Of a DNA stretch of 64,000 bases, positions 42,672-50,957 are shown one piece after another. Position 1 is the stretch's first letter. Each line of letters begins with the position of its first letter. A model generated the notes under the pieces. The model saw only the letters and a program-made list of their open reading frames with translations, was not told the DNA's origin and made no database searches. The translations under genes were made by a program, and so were the position numbers. The stretch lies in assembly GCF_001746205.1 (NCBI RefSeq), contig NZ_MDCO01000012.1:310001-374000 (forward strand), read 5' to 3'. The stretch is from Brachyspira hampsonii. Lineage in GTDB: Bacteria; Spirochaetota; Brachyspiria; Brachyspirales; Brachyspiraceae.

Positions 42672-45356
42672 CTATTTCTTTTTTACTGTTTTTTGTTCTT
42701 TTTTAATATTCTTTTTAATATAATTATCTATATTGAACATAATATACTTTACATATCTTATATATGAAGTTCTAGGATCTATTATATTTTTATATGAGAA
42801 TACCTCATTATTATCTATAGCATAAAATACAATATCTCCAAATAAAATAATGTCATTATCATCTATTGCATTGTCCATTCCCATTAAATTAATTTTTACA
42901 CCAACAGATATAGATGTGTCTATAATTTTATATCCGACTATATACGAATTTTCATAATCTAATTCCATATCAAGATAATCAATTAAAGTTTTAAAAGTTT
43001 TTAGTTTTACTTCTTTATTTCTATATTTGACTATAATGTTTTCTTTTATATCTTCATCTTCAAAAGAGAAATTAATATTCTGCATTTGATTAAAAGGCTG
43101 TTTTATTTTTAAATCTTTTAATAATTGCTTAGCTTTTTTTATTTCTTCATTGCTCATTTCTACAGGACTTGCTAATGATAATTTATACTGCTTATTTAAT
43201 TTATATTCTTCATTATTATCTAATGTTCTTATAGTATTTGATTTCCTATCATATTTCACATGCTTTAATATTTTATCATTCTTATTATATATAGTCCATA
43301 TAAATATATCTGCTAATATACTCATAATATAATTTTCTGTAAATATTTTTTTCCAATCATCTGCTGACCATTTTTTTCCTGTCATTAATGCTTTGCTTAA
43401 TCTTGATGTTTGAAATTTATATGTAGCTTTTATATTATTTTTTATACTATAAAATTCATCTAATAAATCTTTATTTATATTATAATATTTATCTATTTTT
43501 GATATATATTCTTTTTTATTATTGTCAAATATTTTCTCAATATCTAATTTTTCATTTATATATAAAGTGAAAGAAGAAGAATCATCTTTTAATAATCTTT
43601 TTCCCTCTCTATCTATTGCAAAATCAAGTATTATTTTATCAGATAATTTATCTTCAGAAATATCCAATTTTTTTGCAGCAGCTTTAAATGCTAATTTTGA
43701 AGTATTTTTTATTTGATAATATTTAAAATGATTTGATATATAGTCAATAAGAATAAGAGAATAAAGACTTCCATTGAAAGCTAATGTTGATATGGCATAA
43801 TTAGCAAGAGATATCCTTCCTGATTCACACCATTCTTTCAAATTATGAGACACTTTTTCTATTTTATATTCTGGTTCATATACTAAATATGGAATCATTA
43901 CATATTTATAAGTTGTATTAGCACCTTCAAATATCCATCTTTCATATATACTTTTTATTACATTAATAAAAGAATTAAAATCAAAATATGAAATTATTTT
44001 ATCTAAATCTTTTATTTTTGTAGGAGATTTAAGTTTTGAATATTCTAAATATATATATTTTATTATAATTATAGGTATAGATTGATTAGAATTTTTACTC
44101 TTTACTCCGTATAGTAAAGATTCATCTAAACATAATAAATTCTTTTCAAATTTTTTATCATAGTTCTTATTTACAAAATTAACTATACTATCAATATCTT
44201 TAAAACCTGAATTAATTATTTTTTTATTTTTCCATTTTTTTAATATATCTCTAGCCAAATCGCTATTTAAACTTTTTAAATATTCATAAGATTCTTTTTT
44301 CTTACGATTAATTATTTTGATTGCAGCTTTTCTAATATTTGAAGATTCACTTTCTAAAAGTAAACATAGTATTTTGCTTGAGCCGAAATCTATTTCTTTA
44401 CTATAAAGTTCATTTAAAAATGGTATAAAATTTTTACTGTTTTTAGTAATTTTTCTTACGAAATTTTTATTACTGAATAAACTTTCAAAATATTCTGAAT
44501 TCTTTTTAATAAGAGAATAAAAGAAATTATTAAATTCTATATTTTTTATTTGAACTGCAAACGAATCATAATATGATATCCTATCATTATAAGAATAAAA
44601 GAATATATAAGAGATAAGAATATCAGCTAAAGTTACATCGAGATTAATTAAATAATCTAGGCTCTCTTGATATGTTGTTGCAAATCCTTCTTTTCTTATT
44701 AAAAGTAAATAAATTAATGCTTTATAACTATTAGTTTTTAATATTATATTAAGAAGTTTTTTAGCTTTTTTTGAGTAATCTGATAATAATAAAATGTAAT
44801 ATATTCTATAATTATTTAATATTGAGCTTTTTATAAATTCTATATCATTATTACTAGGTGCCATTCTTATATGATATGGGGCATAAGGTTTTAAAGCACT
44901 GAAATAACCAAATGCTGATTTTTTTACATGGAATTTTTTTATTAGATCATATCTTTTGTCATCTTCATATATTATATCATCACTTATCACTGTAATGCTG
45001 TTAGGAGTTCCTATATGTTCTACAATATTATATTTAACATAATATGAGTCATACATTTTATGCATTAGCAAATCTATTTTTTTATCAGCTATTTGTAAAT
45101 TAGCGATTTTATCTTCATTTTTTAATAAGATTGCTGTTAATATTAGGTATATTCCGCAATTATTGCTGCTTTCTAATTTTTTATATAATGAATAAAAATA
45201 TTCTTTATCTCTATTATAAGTATAATTAGCTTCTCTTAAGAAGTCCAATGCATATATATCATTTTCTATTATTCCTCTATTGATGATGCATATTTCTTTT
45301 TCTAAATTGTATCCTTCATATTTTTTACTGAATAGAGAACTATTAAATTTTTCCAT
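42672..45356 (-). CDS. DUF4132-family large protein (MolR-like)
   Basis: 894 residues, soluble. The first 620 residues are helical with HEAT-like elements (LLLESESSNIRKAAIKIINRK, near 330). The C-terminal part fits DUF4132: SRLSKALMTGKKWSADDWKKIF (about 650-671), the low-complexity strand region, PVEMSNEEIKKAKQLLKDLKIKQPF (near 750), and a final strand-rich part (IIDTSISVGVKINLMGMD). This family includes E. coli MolR and is often joined to WGR domains, which is not the case here. Function unknown. Long for a single gene in this window. Confidence 0.72.
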   Translation of the reverse strand: MEKFNSSLFSKKYEGYNLEKEICIINRGIIENDIYALDFLREANYTYNRDKEYFYSLYKKLESSNNCGIYLILTAILLKNEDKIANLQIADKKIDLLMHKMYDSYYVKYNIVEHIGTPNSITVISDDIIYEDDKRYDLIKKFHVKKSAFGYFSALKPYAPYHIRMAPSNNDIEFIKSSILNNYRIYYILLLSDYSKKAKKLLNIILKTNSYKALIYLLLIRKEGFATTYQESLDYLINLDVTLADILISYIFFYSYNDRISYYDSFAVQIKNIEFNNFFYSLIKKNSEYFESLFSNKNFVRKITKNSKNFIPFLNELYSKEIDFGSSKILCLLLESESSNIRKAAIKIINRKKKESYEYLKSLNSDLARDILKKWKNKKIINSGFKDIDSIVNFVNKNYDKKFEKNLLCLDESLLYGVKSKNSNQSIPIIIIKYIYLEYSKLKSPTKIKDLDKIISYFDFNSFINVIKSIYERWIFEGANTTYKYVMIPYLVYEPEYKIEKVSHNLKEWCESGRISLANYAISTLAFNGSLYSLILIDYISNHFKYYQIKNTSKLAFKAAAKKLDISEDKLSDKIILDFAIDREGKRLLKDDSSSFTLYINEKLDIEKIFDNNKKEYISKIDKYYNINKDLLDEFYSIKNNIKATYKFQTSRLSKALMTGKKWSADDWKKIFTENYIMSILADIFIWTIYNKNDKILKHVKYDRKSNTIRTLDNNEEYKLNKQYKLSLASPVEMSNEEIKKAKQLLKDLKIKQPFNQMQNINFSFEDEDIKENIIVKYRNKEVKLKTFKTLIDYLDMELDYENSYIVGYKIIDTSISVGVKINLMGMDNAIDDNDIILFGDIVFYAIDNNEVFSYKNIIDPRTSYIRYVKYIMFNIDNYIKKNIKKEQKTVKKK

Positions 45357-45433
45357 AAATTATTACTCTTTAATTTGCTAGAAATAAGTTTTATTATACT
45401 ATCATTTAAATAAATAATAAATACTATATCAAT

Positions 45434-46462
45434 TTACATGTTCTTTACAGCTAATTGTCCGCATCCCGCTAATATTTCCTGACCTTGTTTAAATCTTTCA
45501 ACAACTTCTATTCCATTGTCTTTTAGTATTGATTTAAATCTTAATATAATATCTTTATTCGGTCTTTGTAATTCAGTGGCATGTTCCACAGGATTCATAG
45601 GGATAACATTAACTTTGAAAGGAAATTCTTTTTTTAAATTTACAAGTCTGTATGCATCATTAACTGAATCATTAATATCTTTTATAAGAACCCATTCAAA
45701 AGTAATCATTCTTTTACCATTTCTGCTGTATCTTTTAAGTATCGCCATAAGATTTTCTATAGGATATCTTTTATTAATAGGCATAATCTTATCTCTGACA
45801 TCATTTTTTAATGAATGCAAAGAAACAGCTAATCTGCAGTCTAAATCTCTTTCTATTAACTGCTTTATACCGGCAACTTCTCCTGAAGTTGATATTGTAA
45901 TATGTCTTATTCCTAAATTAAATCCTTTAAATGAATTTATGGTATCTATTGCTTTAAAAAGGTTTTTTGTATTTGCTAAAGGCTCTCCCATACCCATAAA
46001 TACTATAGAATTTACCTTTTTAGTTACAGCCCTCATAAGTAAAAATTCGGCAAGTATCTCATCAGCGGTAAGATTTCTTGAAAGTCCCATATTTCCCGTA
46101 GCACAGAAAGCACATCCATATCCGCATCCTACCTGAGATGATAAGCAGAAAGTTACTCTGTCTTTTTTATTCAATATCACCGATTCTATTTTTTTCTTAT
46201 CGTATAGAGAAATAAGTAATTTTTGTGTTCCATATTCATCTTCTGATATAGTTTCTATTTTTGAATTATGAATAAAATAATATTCATCTAATAAATTTCT
46301 TAAATTCTTAGGTATATTGCTCATATCATCAAAACTTACAGCATATTTTTTATATATCCAATTAAGTATTTGAGATGCATGAAATTTAGGGAAATTATTT
46401 TCTATACAGAATTTAGATAATTCATCTTCTGAAACATTCATTATAGATATTTTTTTAGCCAT
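45434..46462 (-). CDS. rlmN: Dual-specificity 23S rRNA / tRNA adenine-C2 methyltransferase RlmN
   Basis: 342 residues from ATG 46462. Radical SAM methylase of A2503 in 23S rRNA and A37 in tRNA. The cluster motif is CGYGCAFCATG (about 108-118), the SAM-binding GMGEP follows near 158, and the methyl-carrying Cys lies in the tail AGCGQL. The N-terminal FHASQILNWIYKKYA is typical. The upstream 19 residues from 46519 are probably not translated. No good ribosome site is seen before 46462. Confidence 0.92.
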   Translation of the reverse strand: MAKKISIMNVSEDELSKFCIENNFPKFHASQILNWIYKKYAVSFDDMSNIPKNLRNLLDEYYFIHNSKIETISEDEYGTQKLLISLYDKKKIESVILNKKDRVTFCLSSQVGCGYGCAFCATGNMGLSRNLTADEILAEFLLMRAVTKKVNSIVFMGMGEPLANTKNLFKAIDTINSFKGFNLGIRHITISTSGEVAGIKQLIERDLDCRLAVSLHSLKNDVRDKIMPINKRYPIENLMAILKRYSRNGKRMITFEWVLIKDINDSVNDAYRLVNLKKEFPFKVNVIPMNPVEHATELQRPNKDIILRFKSILKDNGIEVVERFKQGQEILAGCGQLAVKNM

Positions 46463-46507
46463 ATTATAATAATTAATAACCTTTTTTAATATTATTAAAA
46501 TAATAAT

Positions 46508-46554
46508 AGCTGATAACATTATTTTTAATAAGCTATCAGCTAATTATTTTTTTT
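46508..46554 (-). terminator. Hairpin between fmdB and rlmN
   Basis: AGCTGATA (46508-46515) pairs with TATCAGCT (46534-46541). On the minus strand it follows the FmdB-like gene and precedes rlmN; T-rich DNA flanks it on both sides. Confidence 0.5.
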
Positions 46555-46614
46555 AATTCATTGTATCATAAAATGTATTTTGTGCTTATAACCTATAAGC
46601 AATTATTTAACTCC

Positions 46615-46854
46615 TCAGCAGCTTTTAGTAGGGGAGCTGTCGGAATTACTGCTTGATGAACTAGAACCGCTTTTATTTTTATAATCATTAACATAAAAGC
46701 CTTTTCCTTTAAAAATGATACCGCTATTTAAAGATATCATTCTTTTAGCTTCACTTCCGCATTCAGGACATACGGCTTTAGCTTCAGCAGTTATGGATTG
46801 AAATTCTTCAAATTCATGTCCGCATTTTTCACATTTATATTCATAGGTAGGCAT
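46615..46854 (-). CDS. FmdB-family zinc ribbon protein
   Basis: 79 residues from ATG 46854, chosen because AAAGGAA lies six bases upstream and the family starts with MPTYEYKCEKCGHEFE. The second pair is AVCPECGSEAKRM. Four Cys form a zinc ribbon. The tail is Gly/Ser-rich and ends in CC-like KSC. FmdB-type proteins are small putative regulators of unknown target. It stands between the Rpn relic and rlmN. Confidence 0.85.
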   Translation of the reverse strand: MPTYEYKCEKCGHEFEEFQSITAEAKAVCPECGSEAKRMISLNSGIIFKGKGFYVNDYKNKSGSSSSSSNSDSSPTKSC

Positions 46855-46917
46855 AATGTTTCCTTTAAAAATTAAATTATAATTTAATACTATATTATTT
46901 AAATGAAAATCTGTCAA

Positions 46918-47783
46918 GTGAATTTATTTCTGCATTTGTTTAAGAGCCATAGATATTGCTTTATTTTTTTCTCCTTGTTCTATACCTTCTTTTATTCCTA
47001 ATCTTCTTTCTTCTTAAAGCATTATTTGATTACCGTATAGCCAGCTTCTCTTTTAGCATATTCATTCATAATTAATCTATTTTAATAAAGATATTGTATA
47101 TTTTTTGTACTTCTTATATTATAGGTTTTTCTTTTATTAGAAGAGTTAATAAAGTCGAGCAGTATTAAATTACTGTCTGGCGATGAGAATAAATATCTCA
47201 CAAAATAGAAAAAATCAATCCAAGATAAAAGTTTATTTCTATTATATTCATCTATGCTAGCATTTTTTAATATTTCTGCAAATCTTTTAATCTCTACAAA
47301 ATGTATCTGAAAATCACCAAGTCTAAGACTAGGGTTATTAACATCTCCCAAAAAATAAAAAACTTGTGAGCATCTAGTAAATTTATTTACTAGATGATAA
47401 AAGCGAGCAAGTTTTTTATATATAAATACATAAAACATTTATGCTCCCTTTTTATATCAGTTTTGCTTCCTATATCTAAATTAAAATTGATAAAACTAAT
47501 ACTAATCATTTGACTTATATTAATATATAAATCACTTTCTTTTAACTCAGAAGTTATATTTTTAGCTATGTAGTATAATATTCTTTTTATAAAATTATTA
47601 TTTCCAATTAACTGTATTTCAACAAGTATTTTTTTACCATCTTTAGTTTTTGCTTTAACATCGAGAATAGACTCTTTTAAATTCTCATTTTCTGCTAAGT
47701 TATAAGGATTAATAATTTCAAGATTACTCACAGATTCAAAACCAACATCATTTAAAACAGCATTAACAATATTTTCTATTTTC
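46918..47783 (-). pseudogene. Decayed, rearranged Rpn-family nuclease/transposase
   Basis: Pieces of a PD-(D/E)XK Rpn protein are spread over two frames. Reading leftwards: a middle part without a start (VNAVLNDVGFESVSNLEI, ILDVKAKTKDGKKILVEIQL with the D...E-x-Q nuclease motif, to about 47410), a frameshift, the C-terminal part (IHFVEIKRFAEILKNASIDE and NRNKLLSWIDFF), then a segment that belongs to the N-terminus of the family (YLFSSPDSNLILLDFIN). A third piece from about 47060 to 46918 holds the tail (ERRLGIKEGIEQGE-like) with stops. The order shows rearrangement, not only point decay. Confidence 0.7.
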
Positions 47784-47797
47784 TAGTTAATTTCCAA

Positions 47798-48898
47798 TTA
47801 ATTAAGAGCAGGTAAATACCAAGTTATACCTGTAGTAGTTTCAAAGTATACAGGAATACCGCTTCCTACAAAACCACTAGCTGTTGTATAACCTTGTTTT
47901 GTTCCGCTGTTATTAACATCCATCTCAAAGTACCATTCTAAGTCTTGAGTAGGTCTGATATAAAGCTCTGTATAAGCTCCCCAGTATAATTTATGAGCTA
48001 CAGTAGGATCAATGATACTACCTTTTACTTTTCCGCTTCCAGCAGCTGTATAACCTAAAGAAGGCTCAACATAAAGAGAAACTATATCGCTGTTAGCAGT
48101 GATGCCTAATACAGCAGCAACAGTTACCTCATAAGGAATTTGATCCCATTCTGTCTGATTATTACCTCTAGCCCAACCTATACGACTATCTCCAGCTCTT
48201 ACTTTAAAACCATCACCAACTAAAGCTGTATCAAATGCAACTTTCAAATAAGGATTAACAGTTACATTTCCAACAGGAGTATTTAGGAAATAGAATCTAG
48301 TTTCAAAACCAAGTGACTGAGAAAGATAATCAACATCAGTAGCAGAATTTTTATATCCATTTTGTCCATATCTGAAGTATACTCTTATGGCATTGAAAGC
48401 ATCTATGCCTGTATAGTATCTTATTTGAACATCAGTACTTATACCTAAATAATCTTTTTTAGTGCTAACTGCCTCATTATCAGGATTTTGAGAAGAAGCT
48501 ATTTGTATAGGAATAGCTATTCTTAAATTGTTGTTTAAAGCATTAATCATAAGTACAGGAGTATGAACACCTAATCTTTGATTTACATAAGTAAAGTTAT
48601 AACCAAGACCTATACCAAAAGGCTCAGAAGTGTAGCCTATACCAGCAGAAATAGTAGCTGTTAGATCTACATTATCTGCAGCACCTGTTGTAAGTATGTT
48701 ACCCAAAAGAGTTGAAGCTGCCTGAGATCTAAAACCGAAAGTACCTTTAATAGTACCGTTACCCAAAACAAATCCTAATTGATCCATTCTAGCTCTGCAT
48801 TGGTTGCCATTAAAATTAGTAATGGTATTTATTCGGATATGGATAAAATTAGTAATGGTATTTATTCGGATATGGATAAAATATTGGAAAAAACTCAA
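47798..48898 (-). pseudogene. 5'-truncated variable surface protein gene (Vsp type)
   Basis: From about 48811 leftwards the translation matches Brachyspira Vsp outer-membrane proteins: NGNQCRARMDQLGFVLGN, GTIKGTFGFRSQAAS, IGLGYNFTYVNQRLG, and a closing YFETTTGITWYLPALN typical of a beta-barrel C-terminus. The usual signal peptide and first 30-40 residues are missing. In their place stands a tandem 11-residue repeat coming from unrelated DNA, with an ATG at 48898. Without a signal peptide the product could not reach the outer membrane, so it is a pseudogene or a silent donor cassette. The remaining frame is fully open. Confidence 0.75.
48811..48876 (+). repeat. 33-bp tandem duplication at the vsp junction
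   Basis: The unit beginning TAAAATTAGTAATGG at 48811 repeats at 48844, with a few bases of a third copy at 48877. In-frame in both directions (33 = 11 codons). Confidence 0.9.
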
Positions 48899-49087
48899 TC
48901 TAATATTAATTGGATAAGATTATTTGGAATATATAACGATAAAAAATATATATATTTATATTTTTTTGGAATAAAAATAACTATTAATATTGTCAATAAA
49001 TTAGATAAAATAGCATGGTGGATACCTATAAAAAAATGGCGTGATAACTTTAGAAATAAATTTAATATAGAACAGAATAATATGTAA
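48812..49087 (+). pseudogene. Glycosyltransferase N-terminal stub
   Basis: An open frame into TAA at 49085-49087 encodes INWIRLFGIYNDKKYIYLYF, then GIKITINIVNKLDKIAWW and IPIKKWRDNFRNKF. The last segment matches the N-terminal stub of the glycosyltransferase at 28051 (NKIVWFIPSKKHRDDFR). The catalytic part is missing and no own start is credible, as the 5' end fuses into the vsp remnant on the other strand. A broken glycosyltransferase gene rather than a working small protein. Confidence 0.6.
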
Positions 49088-49131
49088 AGAATACATATAC
49101 TCGAATAATAATATAATAACAAATAAATTCC

Positions 49132-49177
49132 AACCTATGTCGCAATACAAAATCGCAGCATAGGTTTATTTTTATAT
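49132..49177 (+). terminator. Hairpin terminator after the glycosyltransferase stub
   Basis: AACCTATG (49132-49139) pairs with CATAGGTT (49159-49166), followed by T-rich sequence. Confidence 0.65.
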
Positions 49178-49255
49178 ATCAACTAATTATTAAATATTTT
49201 ACACATTAAATAAATTCATTGTTTTTTAAAGTATTAATTTAAAAAAGGATAAAAA

Positions 49256-50350
49256 ATGAAAACAAATTTAAAAATTATAATTTGCAGTTTATTGGTATTA
49301 GCTTCATGCCGTAATTCAAATAATATAAAAGCAGATATTAATATACCTTTGTCTGAGAATGAAAAATTATACGATTATGAAGCAGTATATTTAATGTCAG
49401 ATGAAGGAGAGTATATAAGTTCTGCTTTGACATATAATACAAATAATTTAGGTACTATTGTTTATACAGATTCCAATCAAAACTCAGTAACATTTAATGT
49501 AGAAAGAATAGGGGAGCTTGATGAAGGAAGCATATCAGCTGTTTCTTATGATAATAATACTTTAGAAGGAAATCTTCCAAGTGTATTGTATCCGTTTAAT
49601 GCAAAAATAGATAATAAAGAAATAACTTTCAAATCAGTAAAAAGCCCTATTACAGGAGCAAGAATAATTGAATATTCATATACAAATGTTTCTCCTAACA
49701 GTGATAATATATTTGAATACAAAAACTCCATATTTATATTAAACAATGAAAAAAACTCTGAAATTATAAACAAAATAAATTTAGATATAAATAAAGAGTT
49801 TGGTATAACTGATACTGCTTCTTTTAATGATTTAGGAGCTTTATTAGAAAAAGAAAATGTAATAAGCAATAAAATGAATGCTTCTTATGATGAATGGCTA
49901 AACTCAGATTATATAGCAAACACATCAGAGGATTCTAGTAAATATGGCATAAATTATTTAAGTGAAAAATTCATTTCAATAAGTAGATTTTTATATGAAT
50001 ATACAGGAGGAGCACATGGAAACTACGCTACAATATACAGTGTTTATTCATTAGAAAATGGAAATAAATTAAAAATAGAAGATTTAATATCTGACTTAAA
50101 AAATGAAGACTTACTTAATCTAATAAAAGATAAACTCTTAAAAATAGAAGGAAGAGATGAGAGATCTTATTTTGATTTGAATGAACTTTCATTAGAAAAT
50201 AATAATTTTTATATTACATCAAACGGTTTAGTATTCACTTGGGGAATATATGAAATAGGACCTTATGCTATAGGGGAAACTAAAGTATTAATATCAACAG
50301 AAGAAATCAAACCTTATTTAAAAGACGAGTACAAAACAATATTTGAATAA
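49256..50350 (+). CDS. Lipoprotein with DUF3298 (RsiV-like) domain
   Basis: 364 residues. Signal peptide LKIIICSLLVLASC with lipobox Cys at about residue 18. The C-terminal part has the DUF3298 signature FLYEYTGGAHGNYATIYSVY followed by KLKIEDLI (about 243-275), known from the anti-sigma factor RsiV and secreted proteins; there is no RsiV membrane or sigma-binding region. A surface or periplasmic role is likely. A ribosome site AAAAAAGGAT precedes the ATG, and a strong terminator follows. Confidence 0.83.
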   Translation: MKTNLKIIICSLLVLASCRNSNNIKADINIPLSENEKLYDYEAVYLMSDEGEYISSALTYNTNNLGTIVYTDSNQNSVTFNVERIGELDEGSISAVSYDNNTLEGNLPSVLYPFNAKIDNKEITFKSVKSPITGARIIEYSYTNVSPNSDNIFEYKNSIFILNNEKNSEIINKINLDINKEFGITDTASFNDLGALLEKENVISNKMNASYDEWLNSDYIANTSEDSSKYGINYLSEKFISISRFLYEYTGGAHGNYATIYSVYSLENGNKLKIEDLISDLKNEDLLNLIKDKLLKIEGRDERSYFDLNELSLENNNFYITSNGLVFTWGIYEIGPYAIGETKVLISTEEIKPYLKDEYKTIFE

Positions 50351-50376
50351 TAAAAATATTTATTTATAAAATTTAT

Positions 50377-50414
50377 AAGAGGGTAGTTATTAGTTTAACT
50401 ATCCTCTTTATTTT
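50377..50414 (+). terminator. Terminator of the DUF3298 lipoprotein gene
   Basis: AAGAGGGTAGTTA (50377-50389) pairs with TAACTATCCTCTT (50396-50408) with one G-T or mismatch, then T-rich sequence. Confidence 0.8.
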
Positions 50415-50492
50415 TATATAATCTCAAAGAATTTATTTCTTTAGAATTTTCAATATTTACTTTAATGCTTTTTATTTGTAAAATCTATGATA

Positions 50493-50897
50493 TTATTTTG
50501 TATATTCTTTATCATTTATTATTATAGTTTCTGTATCTACGTACTCTAAATTAAAAACTTCCCAATCATCATACCGATTATCCCATAATCTTGAATAATA
50601 TATTTCTCCTTCTTTTTTCCATTCATATGCCAAGATAATAGGTTCTTCTCTGTATCCGTAATATGTTTCTACGGAATAATAAACATATTTATTTTGATTT
50701 GTAAATGAATAGCTTATATACTTATACCATCTTCCACTGTCCGAATAGTAAGCAATTCTTGAATAATTACCCATAAATCTTTCATCTGGAGATGCTCCTA
50801 ATTTACTTATACCATTTTTAGAATATGGATCTGTTATATCATTATTACTGCATGAAGATAATATAAGTAATAATGTAAATAATAAAATTTTTTTCAT
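50493..50897 (-). CDS. Small lipoprotein
   Basis: 134 residues from ATG 50897 (AAGAAG upstream). MKKILLFTLLLILSSC ends in a lipobox. The mature part is rich in Tyr and Trp with strand-like segments (RIAYYSDSGRWYKYISYSF; YYGYREEPIILAYEWKKEG), perhaps a small lipocalin-like barrel; this is a guess. Short gene between two unrelated units, followed by uvrA on the same strand 60 bases upstream of it. Confidence 0.7.
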   Translation of the reverse strand: MKKILLFTLLLILSSCSNNDITDPYSKNGISKLGASPDERFMGNYSRIAYYSDSGRWYKYISYSFTNQNKYVYYSVETYYGYREEPIILAYEWKKEGEIYYSRLWDNRYDDWEVFNLEYVDTETIIINDKEYTK

Positions 50898-50957
50898 AAA
50901 ATAACTTCTTAAAAAATACTTATTGTACAAATATTATAATAACTTTAAATTTATTAA

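Noticed and set aside
45516-46136. Long open frame opposite rlmN, and similar long frames opposite uvrA, the coiled-coil gene and others
   Set aside because: These are antisense shadows of strong genes, without ribosome sites or family motifs.
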